DNA from: Aigarchaeota archaeon
Lineage (GTDB): Archaea; Thermoproteota; Nitrososphaeria_A; Caldarchaeales; Calditenuaceae
DNA length: 64,000 bases
NCBI GenBank assembly: GCA_025059745.1
Contig: JANXDH010000004.1
Location: 235,783-299,782, forward strand
Direction of reading: 5' to 3'
The notes under the pieces are model-generated. The model had not been told where the DNA came from. It saw nothing but the letters and a program-made list of their open reading frames with translations, and searched no databases. Both the position numbers and the translations under genes were made by a program. Position 1 is the stretch's first letter; each line of letters opens with the position of its first letter. Shown here in pieces: positions 9,545 to 20,456 of this stretch.

Positions 9545-12500
9545 GTGAGTGAGAAGAAAATGCCGAAGAATAAGTCAACAACCAAGGTCGCTATACTGCT
9601 GTTAGTGGCGATGCTGGCTCTGTCAACGGTGATAGTTTCGATGCCTGAGGCAGAGTCACAGACGCTGAGATTTGCGTGGCTGAAGTTAACGACGCCCAGC
9701 TGGAGCGGGACAACATCAATGACAGGTTGTCCAGGTCTTACTGTACTACCGCTTGCGCACAGGATGGCTGCCTGTCCAAACCCTCTGGTTACTGGATTTG
9801 CAGACCGATATAACTTGACAGCAGATTGGTACTTCGTCGAGGTCTACAGGGAGACCGCATCTCTTGGCACGTTCTTCCACGGTAAGTTCTATCCCAATGC
9901 AACCGGGTTCGTCAGGATAACCTGGCCCGATACTTGGGAGAACGCAACCGTGGTCGTCAAGGCCAAGAGCTACGACGGTACCGAGGTAGGCACAGGTACG
10001 CTGTATGCAGGCATAATAGTATACAAATTGGTAATAAACGCCTCTACCAGTTACATCCAGTCAAAGATAGGAAGTACGGATAGTGGTGGGAGGCCGATTA
10101 ACTGGAGAACAAACGCCACCGTACTATTGGACGGGTCAATATATTCAGTATGGTCACCGTGGCAGACTTCTACCCCCACGACTACTAGCTTGATGTCTAT
10201 AAGCAGTGGGAGGGCAGGTCCTATAGACTTCGTTGCCATGTCACCTGCCAACTTCTCTACCGCCTTCGGTTCTCAATCTGAGTACACGCTCGCCGGGGTG
10301 CCGTACGCCAGGAACGCTTGGGTAGCCAACGCCTCCGTCATCTTCAAGCACTTCCACGTACACACGTGGTACAGCCTCAAGGACAACCTGAGCTATGCGC
10401 AAGTGAAGTTGTATGAGATGAACATAACGACCGGAGAGGCCTCTTTGATGAGGGCCTTCGTAACCAAGGGAGATGGGTCCGGTAACAGCCTCTACGACCC
10501 GAGGACTACCCGCGAGATGTTCCCAGTCGGTACACGGTACGCTGCTAACGAGTTGGTGCCCGTACCCCTGGCTGCAGTCAACATCATACACAGAGTGCCT
10601 TACAGTAGCTTCTGGTCTGGTACCAGGGCGCACCTGAACGTCACGACAAGGGTCTGGTGGGAGACTGTACTGGTCAACACAACGTTCTACGCCGGAAGGC
10701 AGTTAAGCGGTGCCACCGCCTTCACTAACCTTGACGATACTCACGTAGCTAGCGTACCCACCATGGGATTCGGTTTCCCGGTCAGTGGTTTCATAAACAG
10801 GGACTTACCACCAGGTCATGCTGGCAAAATATTATCGGCAATTAATGTGAACTACAACTTCACGACCACGCCGTATCTTGATAGTGCTGCTCCTGGACAC
10901 TCTAGGCCGGTCTCGAACTTCTACAACTCCACGGTCTTCTACTGGAGGTGCGGAGTGAGGGACGACGACCTGCTCGTTAACGGCACCGTATTCTCACCTG
11001 ACACTTTCGGGTGGGGATTCAGGACCTTCGACTCTGCGCTCTTCTTCGCGAACTGCAAGGTCAACCTCAGAGACAGCAGCGGAAACCCCTACTACCTGCA
11101 GCAGAACCAGCTAGGGTCCACGATTGAGCCATATCGTGTGAGGGGCAAGGTGTTCGATACGTTTGCTCTGACGGCGAGTCCACACGCTTGGCCTGGCTAC
11201 ATAGCGAACTTCAGCAAGTACTTCAGGGTACCCAACGCCACAGTGTGGTCGGGTCTGAACACCAAGTACGGTACGCTGCAGGTCTTTGCAGAGAACTTAT
11301 TTGCAAGGGCTCAGGTCTATACGTCGAGATACTATACTGGTACCGTTGATTTGACAGCGAATGACCCGACTAGGGTCGCCGTCATCGGATACCTCAGGAC
11401 TAGGAGCATAGCTGATGACCCAGGCCCGTACAGGGGCTTGAGGATCGAGGTACAGTACAGCGGAGGCTTCTATGGGAGTTACGGCGGAACGTCCCAAACT
11501 GTCGGCGTTTTCACGCTAGAGAACCCGTACCTGATAGTCTTGAAGAATGACACCACTGGTATTCCGAGCTGGGTGAACCCGTGGTACATTGTCACGACGG
11601 TCCCAGATCCCAGGTATCCAGAGATATACTCTATAGATCCTATGTACGTCAGGGTCGGCACTTCATCCGGAGGCGGTCCGATAGTAGCTCTAGTTGGCAA
11701 CAACACTGTCAGGATAAGTCCTGGTCCTAAATACGATCCGATCTTCGGTCCGAGGACCTTCAGGAACCAGAGCAAGATCTTGCTGGTAGCAAACGTCAGC
11801 GACATAGTGGTGGTACCGAGGGACAGTAAGGGTACCATTCACGACCCGAGCAAGATTAACGTCTGGTTGTTGAGGACGACCGGATCACCGGTCAACTTAC
11901 CGGCATATAGTTTCCTATCTTCAGACGCGATACGCCACGCGTACGAACACTACGGTCCCGTTAGTCATCCGTTCCTCTGGAGGCTGAACATCTCTAGGAC
12001 GTTACTGGGTGCTACTCCGCCATCGTACGTTTGGGTCGCGTTCCAGGTGCCCGAGGAACTAACATACGGTTTCAGAGTCACGTATGACGGTGTCACGGTC
12101 TACGAGAATGCGGCTGAGATACCCAAGTTGCTGACCACAGTAGTCAGGACCCTCACCATAAGGGTCTTTGCACTGAAGGCCATCTTCGTTGACTGCGTCG
12201 ACAGACCGCTGACCGAGACGTACGCTTGGATCATAGACCCGGTCACCAACACGGAGAGACAGATACTCATAGGTGCAGATGGGGCACACGACTTCATACT
12301 CCCCGGAGATACTTTGACTTTCACGAGGCTGTACTGGAAGGGTGCGTTCGTAGGCTACGTTGAGGCCGTCCTTCCAGACGGCACGAGAGTCCCCGCGACA
12401 ACCGGTCGACTATCATTGAGCATCACTGACTTAGCCGCACCAGTGAGGATACGTGCATTGGTCAACGACATCGTATTCAGGACGTTCGATTACGATGGCG

Positions 12501-15500
12501 TAGTAGGGATACCTAGACTGAACATAACGGTATCGTGGCGTGGGTTCAACGTAACCGCGAACAGGCCTTGGTACTACCTGCAGACCATGGACCCGTGGGG
12601 TTACGGTATAACTGATGGGACACTGGCTGAGAGGTTAGGTATAGTACCCGTAGGTACAGGAGCTGCATTCGACAGGTTGAGGTGGAATACCAGCATATCT
12701 ATAGGCCAGTTCTTCTCTTACGTGATACTACACAGGAACAGCACCAACGAGTACATATTCTACCAAATGCCGGCGACCCTCTACAACATCACTGTCACCA
12801 CCGTAGTACCCAAGCCTTGGCATTACAGTTCCGCTAGCAGGTCCCCAGGTCACAACTTCTGGGGACAGGTAGACAACAAGCCGTTCGCGAGGATAATACG
12901 CTGGACTCCAGGTGGTGCGTCAGTCCTGCCGACTGAGGTCATGGGTGCCGGAATCAGAGACAGGGTAGTGCTTAGGCTATTCAACTTCGACCTGAGATAC
13001 ACGGTATGTGGTCCGTTGACGGTGAGTCTGAACACATGGGCGATCGACTGGACCCTCAGGACGTTGGATACCAGGAGGACGATCGGCGGCGTGACCTACA
13101 GGATAGCGACTGACAACGACGTTGGCGTGAACTTCTTAGATCCCTCGACCTTGATCAGCGACCCATTCGATACGACGCTCTGGGTACCGACCGTAGGCGT
13201 CCCGGCGAAGGGACCGTACACTCAGAGCATACTTGCAACTGATGGTAGACTGTACACCAACCCAACTGTCTACAGGTTGCTGAACGATGAGTCGTTGTTG
13301 TGGTGGAACGGCAGCTACAGAATAGACACTATAAGGTTAACGACCAACATGACGTTCGTCGTAGACAAGGTCTTCAACGCCACTGCGCTACCGAACAGAG
13401 TCTGGCACAGACTCAACTTCACCGTACAGCCGAGCGCTGATCTACACAGGCTCCAGACGGTTTACGGAAGGTGGTTGGCACTCAACACCTCCTTCACCTA
13501 CAGGATAATAGTCTACGAGGGAGGCACACTCGATGTACCGATGCCCGTTACCTTCGTCAGGCCTCAGGCACTCGACAAGTCCGGTGCGCCTCTAGAGGGA
13601 GCGTTGATAGAGGGATGGATACTCAACCTGAACGAGACGGGTAGGATCGATATAACTGCGATAGCCGGTGGGGCCTCGCTGAACGCAACCACAGTGAAGT
13701 CTAACAAGATGACGACCAATGCGACGTACGCTGTATTATGGAGGTGGTTGACGAAGATGGTCGCTGACCCCGCGAGACCTCAGGAGTTCGTGGAGACTAA
13801 GTGGGACAGGATCGAGTTGACCATCTACTGTCTGAGGGCCGTAGGCAGTACCTGCAAGCCTGCTACCACCACGCCTCGTACGATCATAGTACAGGTGCCA
13901 CCGTTCCCGTCACAGCTGATAATGAGAGACGTTCACGGACTCAACTTCACGATAACGGAGAGGTTCATCTACCCGATGGTGTCCAGCGACTTCGCTTATG
14001 ACGCTAACAACGCCACCAACCCGTTCTCACCCGGCGCATCGACCAACCCATCCTCTTACGTCTACGGACAGTTGAGGGTCGGTGCATGGCGGACGCTGGC
14101 TGACGGTTCGATCAGGAGCTTCACGGTACCCGGTTATACCGGTCTACTGATGCTACCTACGAGCGGTTTCCTCAACGCCAGCTACGGCATAGAGTCTGTG
14201 ATAGGTTACGGCGGCGGTGTCTACCCAACGCCAACGATCGGCGCCGACCAGAGGCGATCGATATCGTTGGTCGGTACTAGAGAGCAGTTCTACTACCAGT
14301 TCAACGTGGTCTGGAGGTCCGCGGTAGTCTACAGTGACAGCTTCGTATTGGAGAAGGGAACGACCGTGACCTTCGGTAACTCGGAGGTCTACGACGTGCG
14401 GTTCATGTTCACCCTGAGCAACTCCACCAGCACTGCTGACGCGGTCAGAGGACTCAACGTCTGGATCTACTACCCGAACGTGACGACGTGGAGGACTGCG
14501 ACGCTCTGGAGTACGGTGCCACCTACACCGCAGGATTACAGGTCTTGCGGTACTAGCGTCTTCGGGTGCGGACTGAGGGTGACGTTGATCAGCACGGTCA
14601 GCGCGGACGGTGTGGTGACGTTGACTAGGGTCCCAGGACCGAGGTTCATGAACACAACGTGGAAGTACGTCTTCTCTGCCAACCACTCCGCGGTAACTTG
14701 GCTGAGAGATCTGGTGGCGACACAGTTCGTGCTCAACAACGAGACCTTTGGAATGGCACCACTGAGGACTGGTGTTATACCGAGAGGAACCGTGCTGACG
14801 GTACCTATAATGCTGATGGCTGCGAACCAGGTACAGATAGTCGTCTTAGGCTGGAGGGATGAGCAGGGCATAGCCGTCGCCTATCCGTTGGAGGGCTTCA
14901 CGGTGAGGTACGAGTTCAGAGACGGAAGCGCCGCTAGAATCAAGATCGTATCCAGACCAGATACGACTAGCGCCGCAGGAGTCGTAATAATAGGCTCTGA
15001 CGCGAGTGACCCGAGAAGGGTCTTCTGGTTGGGCACAATAGTACGATACAGGGTAGAACCACCGTCATGGATGATTAACGTTGACGATAGGAAGTGGACC
15101 AGCCTGTTCGGAATGAGGAACGTAGAGGTGACAACAGTATCGGGTTACAGACCAGATCCTAGACCGAGCACCGGTGCGTACTTCCCAGACGAGGTACCGA
15201 GCCACTACGCGGTCACCACGATAACCCACAGCTTCATTACGGTGAGTCCAGGCAGGACGCTATGCCTCGGTCTCTGTACTGCGTTCTTCCCAGAGCTCGG
15301 AAGGACGGTCAGCAAGCCGTACATCATCAACGTCGACTACACGCTCGTGACGGTCAGGGCATTAGACTTCAACGGTAGGCCGCTGCGTGGTGCGTTCGTT
15401 GAGATCGTCGAGAGGGCGAGCGGCAAGATAGCAGGATGGAGCTACACGTTCGGATCAACGTGGCCGATGCAGGTCGTGGACCTCGAGGAGCTCTTCAACT

Positions 15501-17197
15501 TCCACAGGGTCAGGCTGCTGCTACCTCCAAGAACAGTAGGGGGTGATGGTTACACCGAGTTCATGCCCGTGGCTGTAGGACCTTGGAACTACGACGCCAA
15601 CAACGATACCTTGATCGACAACTCCGGGTTCAGGGGTGACGATCCGAGGACGCCCTTAGTAGAGGGAACGCCGTTGCAGTTCATAGTGAGGGTCTACTGG
15701 GCTGCTACTGACAGAAATACAGAAGACGCCAACGGGAACCTGCTCGCGCTATGGCCGTTCATCGATCCGCAGAGGCCGGTCACTGTCACCGAGGCCCGTC
15801 GATCGGTCGTCAAGTTCCACGAGAAGGTCTACGACAGCGACATCCACGAGACCGACGCCCAAGCCAAGACGCTGAGCGTACCGATAGATACGTTTGCGAC
15901 TATCAGGCTACCGACCGCGACCATATTCAAGTACGACGGTGCCCATAGGGACGTGACCACAAGGGTCTTCGACTTCAAGTTACTGATGAACTACGAGGGC
16001 AAGTCACTGCCTGAGAGGCACTTGGCGAACTTGAGAGTCGAGGTCATCAAGACTGAGCCAGACAGGACTTTGGCGCTGAACTTCTCAGACACGAGAGCGG
16101 GGGGCAAGGTATCGATCGACTCGTTCGCCATAACGAGGATCTCAAGCGGTACCTACGAGGTGAGGGTATTCTTCCGCACCATACCGACGCCGATACACAC
16201 TCAGAGGTTCGTGGTGAACGTCGCCAACGTCGACGCTATTGCATCGCTGCCGTTCACTGATCTAGAGTTCGAGGTGACAGACCGCCAGAACAGGCCGTTA
16301 CCAGGCATCAGGGCAACCGTAGACCCCGCAACATACTACTCAGCGATATCGGTTAGCGGCAACGTGATATCGATATCGGCGATACTCTCGGTTGCTCCAG
16401 TCAACATAGTGATAAGCTACCCGAGCCCAGACTACGGAACGACTGCGGAGTTCTCGGTGAGAAGGCTACCGGGGTCATTCAGGGATATACTGGCAGGCGG
16501 TAGGACGCTGGTGATGCCTGTTGCTGACGTAACAGTCAAGGTAACCGATAAGGAGGGCAAGCCGGTAGGCGCTGCTCAGGTGAGGCTGGCGACGACGCAG
16601 AGGACCACAGGTGCTGACGGTGTAGCGATATTCGAGCGTGTACCGTTGGAGGACACGACTGGTGGACTGAGGTACGCGTTCGCTGTCTTCAGGGATGGCG
16701 TTGACGTGACCCCAGCGGAGGCGAGGTCCCAGAGGCTGTCGACAGCGAGGACGATAATTGAGGTCATAGGACAGCTCTTCTCGATACGCGTGAGGGTGAT
16801 CGGTGAGGCAGGACAGGGACTCCCGTTCGCGACCGTGATCATGGAGAGGGAAGGTGCGACCGTTGCGACGGTGAGCGCTGATAGCGGCGGGTTCGCAGTC
16901 GTGGACAGCTTGCCGCTAGCTAGCTACCAGGTCGAGGCGAGGTACAAGGGACTTCCGTCGGCGAGGTCTGTCGTCAGTCAGGACGCGGTGCTTGCAGAGA
17001 GGGTCATAGAGCTGAGGTTGCCGGTCTTCATAGAGATCCTTGGGGTGCCGATGAGTCTCTCGACGTTCATAGCGCTGATAATAGGGCTGATACTGCTGGT
17101 GATCGTAATAGCCGTCATCGTCAGCGAGTACCGCTGGTGGCGTGGAAGGAGGCTCGGAATATACCCACCGTCTCCACCCAAAGCTCCACCGAAGTAG
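9545..17197 (+). CDS. Giant secreted, membrane-anchored surface protein; putative S-layer protein
   Basis: 2550 aa; N-terminal signal (KVAILLLVAMLALSTVIVSMPEAES), many NxS/T sequons, C-terminal Ig/carboxypeptidase-regulatory-like repeats, one C-terminal TM (FIALIIGLILLVIVIAVIV) and a basic/proline-rich tail. Confidence 0.85.
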   Translation: MSEKKMPKNKSTTKVAILLLVAMLALSTVIVSMPEAESQTLRFAWLKLTTPSWSGTTSMTGCPGLTVLPLAHRMAACPNPLVTGFADRYNLTADWYFVEVYRETASLGTFFHGKFYPNATGFVRITWPDTWENATVVVKAKSYDGTEVGTGTLYAGIIVYKLVINASTSYIQSKIGSTDSGGRPINWRTNATVLLDGSIYSVWSPWQTSTPTTTSLMSISSGRAGPIDFVAMSPANFSTAFGSQSEYTLAGVPYARNAWVANASVIFKHFHVHTWYSLKDNLSYAQVKLYEMNITTGEASLMRAFVTKGDGSGNSLYDPRTTREMFPVGTRYAANELVPVPLAAVNIIHRVPYSSFWSGTRAHLNVTTRVWWETVLVNTTFYAGRQLSGATAFTNLDDTHVASVPTMGFGFPVSGFINRDLPPGHAGKILSAINVNYNFTTTPYLDSAAPGHSRPVSNFYNSTVFYWRCGVRDDDLLVNGTVFSPDTFGWGFRTFDSALFFANCKVNLRDSSGNPYYLQQNQLGSTIEPYRVRGKVFDTFALTASPHAWPGYIANFSKYFRVPNATVWSGLNTKYGTLQVFAENLFARAQVYTSRYYTGTVDLTANDPTRVAVIGYLRTRSIADDPGPYRGLRIEVQYSGGFYGSYGGTSQTVGVFTLENPYLIVLKNDTTGIPSWVNPWYIVTTVPDPRYPEIYSIDPMYVRVGTSSGGGPIVALVGNNTVRISPGPKYDPIFGPRTFRNQSKILLVANVSDIVVVPRDSKGTIHDPSKINVWLLRTTGSPVNLPAYSFLSSDAIRHAYEHYGPVSHPFLWRLNISRTLLGATPPSYVWVAFQVPEELTYGFRVTYDGVTVYENAAEIPKLLTTVVRTLTIRVFALKAIFVDCVDRPLTETYAWIIDPVTNTERQILIGADGAHDFILPGDTLTFTRLYWKGAFVGYVEAVLPDGTRVPATTGRLSLSITDLAAPVRIRALVNDIVFRTFDYDGVVGIPRLNITVSWRGFNVTANRPWYYLQTMDPWGYGITDGTLAERLGIVPVGTGAAFDRLRWNTSISIGQFFSYVILHRNSTNEYIFYQMPATLYNITVTTVVPKPWHYSSASRSPGHNFWGQVDNKPFARIIRWTPGGASVLPTEVMGAGIRDRVVLRLFNFDLRYTVCGPLTVSLNTWAIDWTLRTLDTRRTIGGVTYRIATDNDVGVNFLDPSTLISDPFDTTLWVPTVGVPAKGPYTQSILATDGRLYTNPTVYRLLNDESLLWWNGSYRIDTIRLTTNMTFVVDKVFNATALPNRVWHRLNFTVQPSADLHRLQTVYGRWLALNTSFTYRIIVYEGGTLDVPMPVTFVRPQALDKSGAPLEGALIEGWILNLNETGRIDITAIAGGASLNATTVKSNKMTTNATYAVLWRWLTKMVADPARPQEFVETKWDRIELTIYCLRAVGSTCKPATTTPRTIIVQVPPFPSQLIMRDVHGLNFTITERFIYPMVSSDFAYDANNATNPFSPGASTNPSSYVYGQLRVGAWRTLADGSIRSFTVPGYTGLLMLPTSGFLNASYGIESVIGYGGGVYPTPTIGADQRRSISLVGTREQFYYQFNVVWRSAVVYSDSFVLEKGTTVTFGNSEVYDVRFMFTLSNSTSTADAVRGLNVWIYYPNVTTWRTATLWSTVPPTPQDYRSCGTSVFGCGLRVTLISTVSADGVVTLTRVPGPRFMNTTWKYVFSANHSAVTWLRDLVATQFVLNNETFGMAPLRTGVIPRGTVLTVPIMLMAANQVQIVVLGWRDEQGIAVAYPLEGFTVRYEFRDGSAARIKIVSRPDTTSAAGVVIIGSDASDPRRVFWLGTIVRYRVEPPSWMINVDDRKWTSLFGMRNVEVTTVSGYRPDPRPSTGAYFPDEVPSHYAVTTITHSFITVSPGRTLCLGLCTAFFPELGRTVSKPYIINVDYTLVTVRALDFNGRPLRGAFVEIVERASGKIAGWSYTFGSTWPMQVVDLEELFNFHRVRLLLPPRTVGGDGYTEFMPVAVGPWNYDANNDTLIDNSGFRGDDPRTPLVEGTPLQFIVRVYWAATDRNTEDANGNLLALWPFIDPQRPVTVTEARRSVVKFHEKVYDSDIHETDAQAKTLSVPIDTFATIRLPTATIFKYDGAHRDVTTRVFDFKLLMNYEGKSLPERHLANLRVEVIKTEPDRTLALNFSDTRAGGKVSIDSFAITRISSGTYEVRVFFRTIPTPIHTQRFVVNVANVDAIASLPFTDLEFEVTDRQNRPLPGIRATVDPATYYSAISVSGNVISISAILSVAPVNIVISYPSPDYGTTAEFSVRRLPGSFRDILAGGRTLVMPVADVTVKVTDKEGKPVGAAQVRLATTQRTTGADGVAIFERVPLEDTTGGLRYAFAVFRDGVDVTPAEARSQRLSTARTIIEVIGQLFSIRVRVIGEAGQGLPFATVIMEREGATVATVSADSGGFAVVDSLPLASYQVEARYKGLPSARSVVSQDAVLAERVIELRLPVFIEILGVPMSLSTFIALIIGLILLVIVIAVIVSEYRWWRGRRLGIYPPSPPKAPPK

Positions 17198-17204
17198 ATA
17201 GATT

Positions 17205-17240
17205 AATTCTCAATCATTTTTTTCCAATTTTTCCGTACTA
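17205..17240 (+). terminator. Probable T-tract terminator after the giant surface protein gene
   Basis: tctcaatcatttttttccaatttttccg a few bases after the stop codon. Confidence 0.55.
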
Positions 17241-17305
17241 CATCAGTGATAGTTAGGTAGTGTCTATCCCTAAACGTTTTTCTTGTACCAAGGTGTAGTC
17301 ATGTC

Positions 17306-18418
17306 ATGCGGTTAATGAGGATCTTACCGCTCTTACTGTCCCTCGCGATCTGCCTTATGATAAGCGCGCCTCAGTACGCCATCTCCGCGAGTGACGGTCC
17401 GAGGAGCGTCGACGTATCACTGGGCGGAGAGGTCACTGTGAGGGGTCAGCTGAGGGCTGTCGAGACATCAACAGTCTCCACGAACTACGTAACGACCATA
17501 TCCCCGGGTCAGAGGCTTGAGGTCGAGGCGAGGGTCTGGCACGTGGAGTACGTGGGGTCGAGGGTCACCGTGAGCATGAAGACCGAGGATGGAGGTATTT
17601 TGGTGTCCGCCAGCGAGATAGTCTCGACGGGGGAGACGAGGACGTTCGTGCTGAGCTACGTATTCGCGAAGGAGTACCGTGGCGAGAGGGTCCTAGTGGA
17701 GGTAGGTACGGTCGCAGACAGGTTCGCCCCCTCGGTCCTTAATTACAGCATCAAGTTGAGCAAGGGCGAGGTGTACGACGCGAAGGAGGTCAGCTACTAC
17801 CAGTCCGGGAGCAGTGTCCCCCAGGTGATCAGGTTAAACGTGGGAGACATGCCCTACTCGATCGCCCAATCAATCGAGATAGCCAGAGGTCTCCCGGTCC
17901 TCAAGCCCGGTGACAGGTTGCAGACATCTGGGTTCCTCTCCTTCGAGCAGAGGAGCCAGGGTGCTGGGGTCATACGCGTGCTCAGGGGGAACGACATAGA
18001 GGACCTCTACGCCTTCAGGGTCGAACTCTCACAGGGCTCCGGGCTCACATTCACAGCCAGGCCGGGTGGAGATGGGGTGATAACGGCCTCGATACTCTAC
18101 GAGGACGGGTTCACGATCAAGAGCGCCTCCTCCAAGACGCCCGGTCAACCGGTAGAGCTGAACATAAACTTCACTAAGGCCACCTCGACGGTCCTGCTGA
18201 TGAGGGTCTCGGTCCTCTCCTCTTCAGTCGACTTGATCCCCTACACGATCACCATCGCTGTGAAGGAGCCGCAGAAGGTTGAGAAGGTGACTGAGTCAGA
18301 GGACCTGGTGATCCCCGAGCCCATCGCGAGGTTCGTGATCATAGGGGTAGCTGTCGCCGTGGTGACTGCAGGCATCTTCTCCGCGGTCGTGGGCAGGAGG
18401 AGGTCGAGGGAATGGTAG
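17306..18418 (+). CDS. Secreted single-TM protein, putative cell-surface partner of the giant protein
   Basis: Signal peptide (ILPLLLSLAICLMISAPQYAISA), beta-rich ectodomain, C-terminal TM (FVIIGVAVAVVTAGIFSAVV) and RRR tail. Confidence 0.7.
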   Translation: MRLMRILPLLLSLAICLMISAPQYAISASDGPRSVDVSLGGEVTVRGQLRAVETSTVSTNYVTTISPGQRLEVEARVWHVEYVGSRVTVSMKTEDGGILVSASEIVSTGETRTFVLSYVFAKEYRGERVLVEVGTVADRFAPSVLNYSIKLSKGEVYDAKEVSYYQSGSSVPQVIRLNVGDMPYSIAQSIEIARGLPVLKPGDRLQTSGFLSFEQRSQGAGVIRVLRGNDIEDLYAFRVELSQGSGLTFTARPGGDGVITASILYEDGFTIKSASSKTPGQPVELNINFTKATSTVLLMRVSVLSSSVDLIPYTITIAVKEPQKVEKVTESEDLVIPEPIARFVIIGVAVAVVTAGIFSAVVGRRRSREW

Positions 18419-18424
18419 CCGAGG

Positions 18425-19519
18425 TCACCGGATGAGCCTTTCAGGGTCGTAGTCGTCGAGGTCCGCGCCTATATTGCCGGACTTGAGAAGATCGTAGGTC
18501 ATCGAACCCAGCGCGGGCCCCCTCATGAGGCCGTAACCCCTGAGGCCGCCACAGAGGGTGAAGTTCCTGATGCGGTCCAAGCGGCCGAGGTAAGGCCTCC
18601 AGTCCGGAGTTATCTCACAGGGACCTGAGGTGTGGCCTGAGTATGACGGTATCGCCATACTGACCCTACTCATCAACAGGGCCCTCGACCCCTCCACGAA
18701 CTCCTGCGGTGGAGCCCGAGGCATCAAGTCCGGTTCATCAGCGAGTTCAGCGTGGTACCCGCCCCCTATCAGCTCGGTCCCCCATCGCCTCCAGTAGGAG
18801 TGTAGCACCTCGTCCGAGAATGACGGTATGGTCAGCTCGACGCCTGTCTCGAACCTGTAGGCGTAACAGATTATCACCTTCGTATCCAGCTCCACCCCCA
18901 GTCCCCTCAGTATCGACCTGTTCCAGGGGCCTGCAGAGAGTATGAACTCGGAGCCACCGACCTCCACGCCACCATTCAACACGGCCGAGATCACCTCGCT
19001 GTCGTGAACCCTGAAGGACCTGACGGGCTCGTTGTACATCGTAACTCCCTGAGAGGCGAGGAACGATCGACACTCGGAGGCGAGCACCCCCGGCTCTACA
19101 GACAGGTCCTCCGATGTGTAAACCGCCAATTCCTCCTCGCCTATCTCGATTCCTGGCCACCGCTCCCGGACCTCCCCCGCGTCAAGAACCTCGTACGCTA
19201 TACCGGCGGAACTCATCGACCTGATGGAGTCCTCTAGTAAATCCTCTCGGCCGATCTGGAGGAACCCGGTCCTTATGAGGGCCCTCCTCGAGACGCTCGT
19301 GAGCAGCTCTATGCTCCTCCTCACCAGCAGGACGTCCCTCTCATCGTCGAGCTGTACCGTGACCACGCCCGCGGACCTCGATGCGGCGCCCCCCATGATA
19401 CCGTTACCGTCAATCACCGCCGTGAACTCACCGGAACGCGAGGCGGCGAGCGCGGCGAACGTGCCGACCACACCACCGCCTATCACGACCACGTCGTACT
19501 CCATGCTCGGAGCCATCAT
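18425..19519 (-). CDS. FAD-dependent oxidoreductase (DAO family)
   Basis: YDVVVIGGGVVGTFAALAASRSG; CGGLRGYGLMRGPALGSM. Confidence 0.88.
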   Translation of the reverse strand: MMAPSMEYDVVVIGGGVVGTFAALAASRSGEFTAVIDGNGIMGGAASRSAGVVTVQLDDERDVLLVRRSIELLTSVSRRALIRTGFLQIGREDLLEDSIRSMSSAGIAYEVLDAGEVRERWPGIEIGEEELAVYTSEDLSVEPGVLASECRSFLASQGVTMYNEPVRSFRVHDSEVISAVLNGGVEVGGSEFILSAGPWNRSILRGLGVELDTKVIICYAYRFETGVELTIPSFSDEVLHSYWRRWGTELIGGGYHAELADEPDLMPRAPPQEFVEGSRALLMSRVSMAIPSYSGHTSGPCEITPDWRPYLGRLDRIRNFTLCGGLRGYGLMRGPALGSMTYDLLKSGNIGADLDDYDPERLIR

Positions 19520-19565
19520 CTATGCCGTATATCGATTTATAAGGCTTAGATTATCTATTGTTTAT

Positions 19566-20456
19566 ATGCCAGAGGTCCTGGAGAGGAAGTTACAGCAGAT
19601 CAGGGAGGGGTCCTACGTCCTCACCCTGCCGAAGGACTGGGTCGAGAGGGAGGGTCTGAGGAAGGGCTCGAGCGTTATGATGTGCGTCGAGCGCGGACTC
19701 CTGAGGGTGTATCCCCTGAACCGGTCGGGCGTGACCTCCATCATAGACCAGGACTTACTATCGCCTCGGGAGGTCGAGGAGTCTCTGAGGCTGCTCTACG
19801 CGCTGGGCGTGGACCGCGCCGTGGTGAGGAGCAGCGGCTCGCTGAGCGGAGAGGTACGAGAGGTTCTGAGGAGGAGTCGGGTATTCCTCCCTGGAGCCTT
19901 AGTGACCTTCGAGGAGAACAAGAGCGTGGTCGTGGAGTTCGCGGGAGACGTGCTAAAGGGTCATCTGCAGGCGCTGAGGACCTTCTCGTCTTCGTTCAGT
20001 GCGTGTCTATCCAGACTGGTCGAGGGCGGGAGCAAGGAGGAGGTGGAGGAGGTGATGGCGTACAGCTACGCGCAGCGCCGCGCGATCTCTAGGGAGCAGC
20101 TGAGACCCACGGGGTCCATAAACGTTCTGGAGGTCTCACTCCTCTCCTTTTACACCGACTCGTGCATCAGGATGACCGAACACCTGCTAGAGCTCCCTGC
20201 GATCGACCCTCGGAGCGAGGTAAGGGAACTCTTGACGGCTGTTGGACGGTCGGTCCGTGAGGCTGTGAGGTACTACGAGAGCGGCGATGTGTCGAGGTTG
20301 AACGCTCTGGTCGACGACCTCCACAACAGGTTACACGGGATCGAATCGATCCAAGGTGAGGCCGACGTCCACCTCATCGGTATTATAATGTCGTGCATAT
20401 CGGCTCTCGAGAGCCTCAGGGAGGCCGTACTAGTCAGGTACCTCGGGGAGGGCTAG
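19566..20456 (+). CDS. PhoU-like protein with N-terminal AbrB/SpoVT DNA-binding domain
   Basis: Start at ATG 19566: MPEVLERKLQQIREGSYVLTLPKDWVEREGLRKGSSVMM (AbrB-like), then PhoU-like helices. Confidence 0.82.
   Translation: MPEVLERKLQQIREGSYVLTLPKDWVEREGLRKGSSVMMCVERGLLRVYPLNRSGVTSIIDQDLLSPREVEESLRLLYALGVDRAVVRSSGSLSGEVREVLRRSRVFLPGALVTFEENKSVVVEFAGDVLKGHLQALRTFSSSFSACLSRLVEGGSKEEVEEVMAYSYAQRRAISREQLRPTGSINVLEVSLLSFYTDSCIRMTEHLLELPAIDPRSEVRELLTAVGRSVREAVRYYESGDVSRLNALVDDLHNRLHGIESIQGEADVHLIGIIMSCISALESLREAVLVRYLGEG

Noticed and set aside
14153-14686. Long antisense ORFs inside the giant surface gene and other genes (e.g. 10241-10633, 14536-14871, 34902-35438)
   Set aside because: Shadow ORFs of strongly biased, high-GC coding DNA; no family motifs, promoters or sensible composition.
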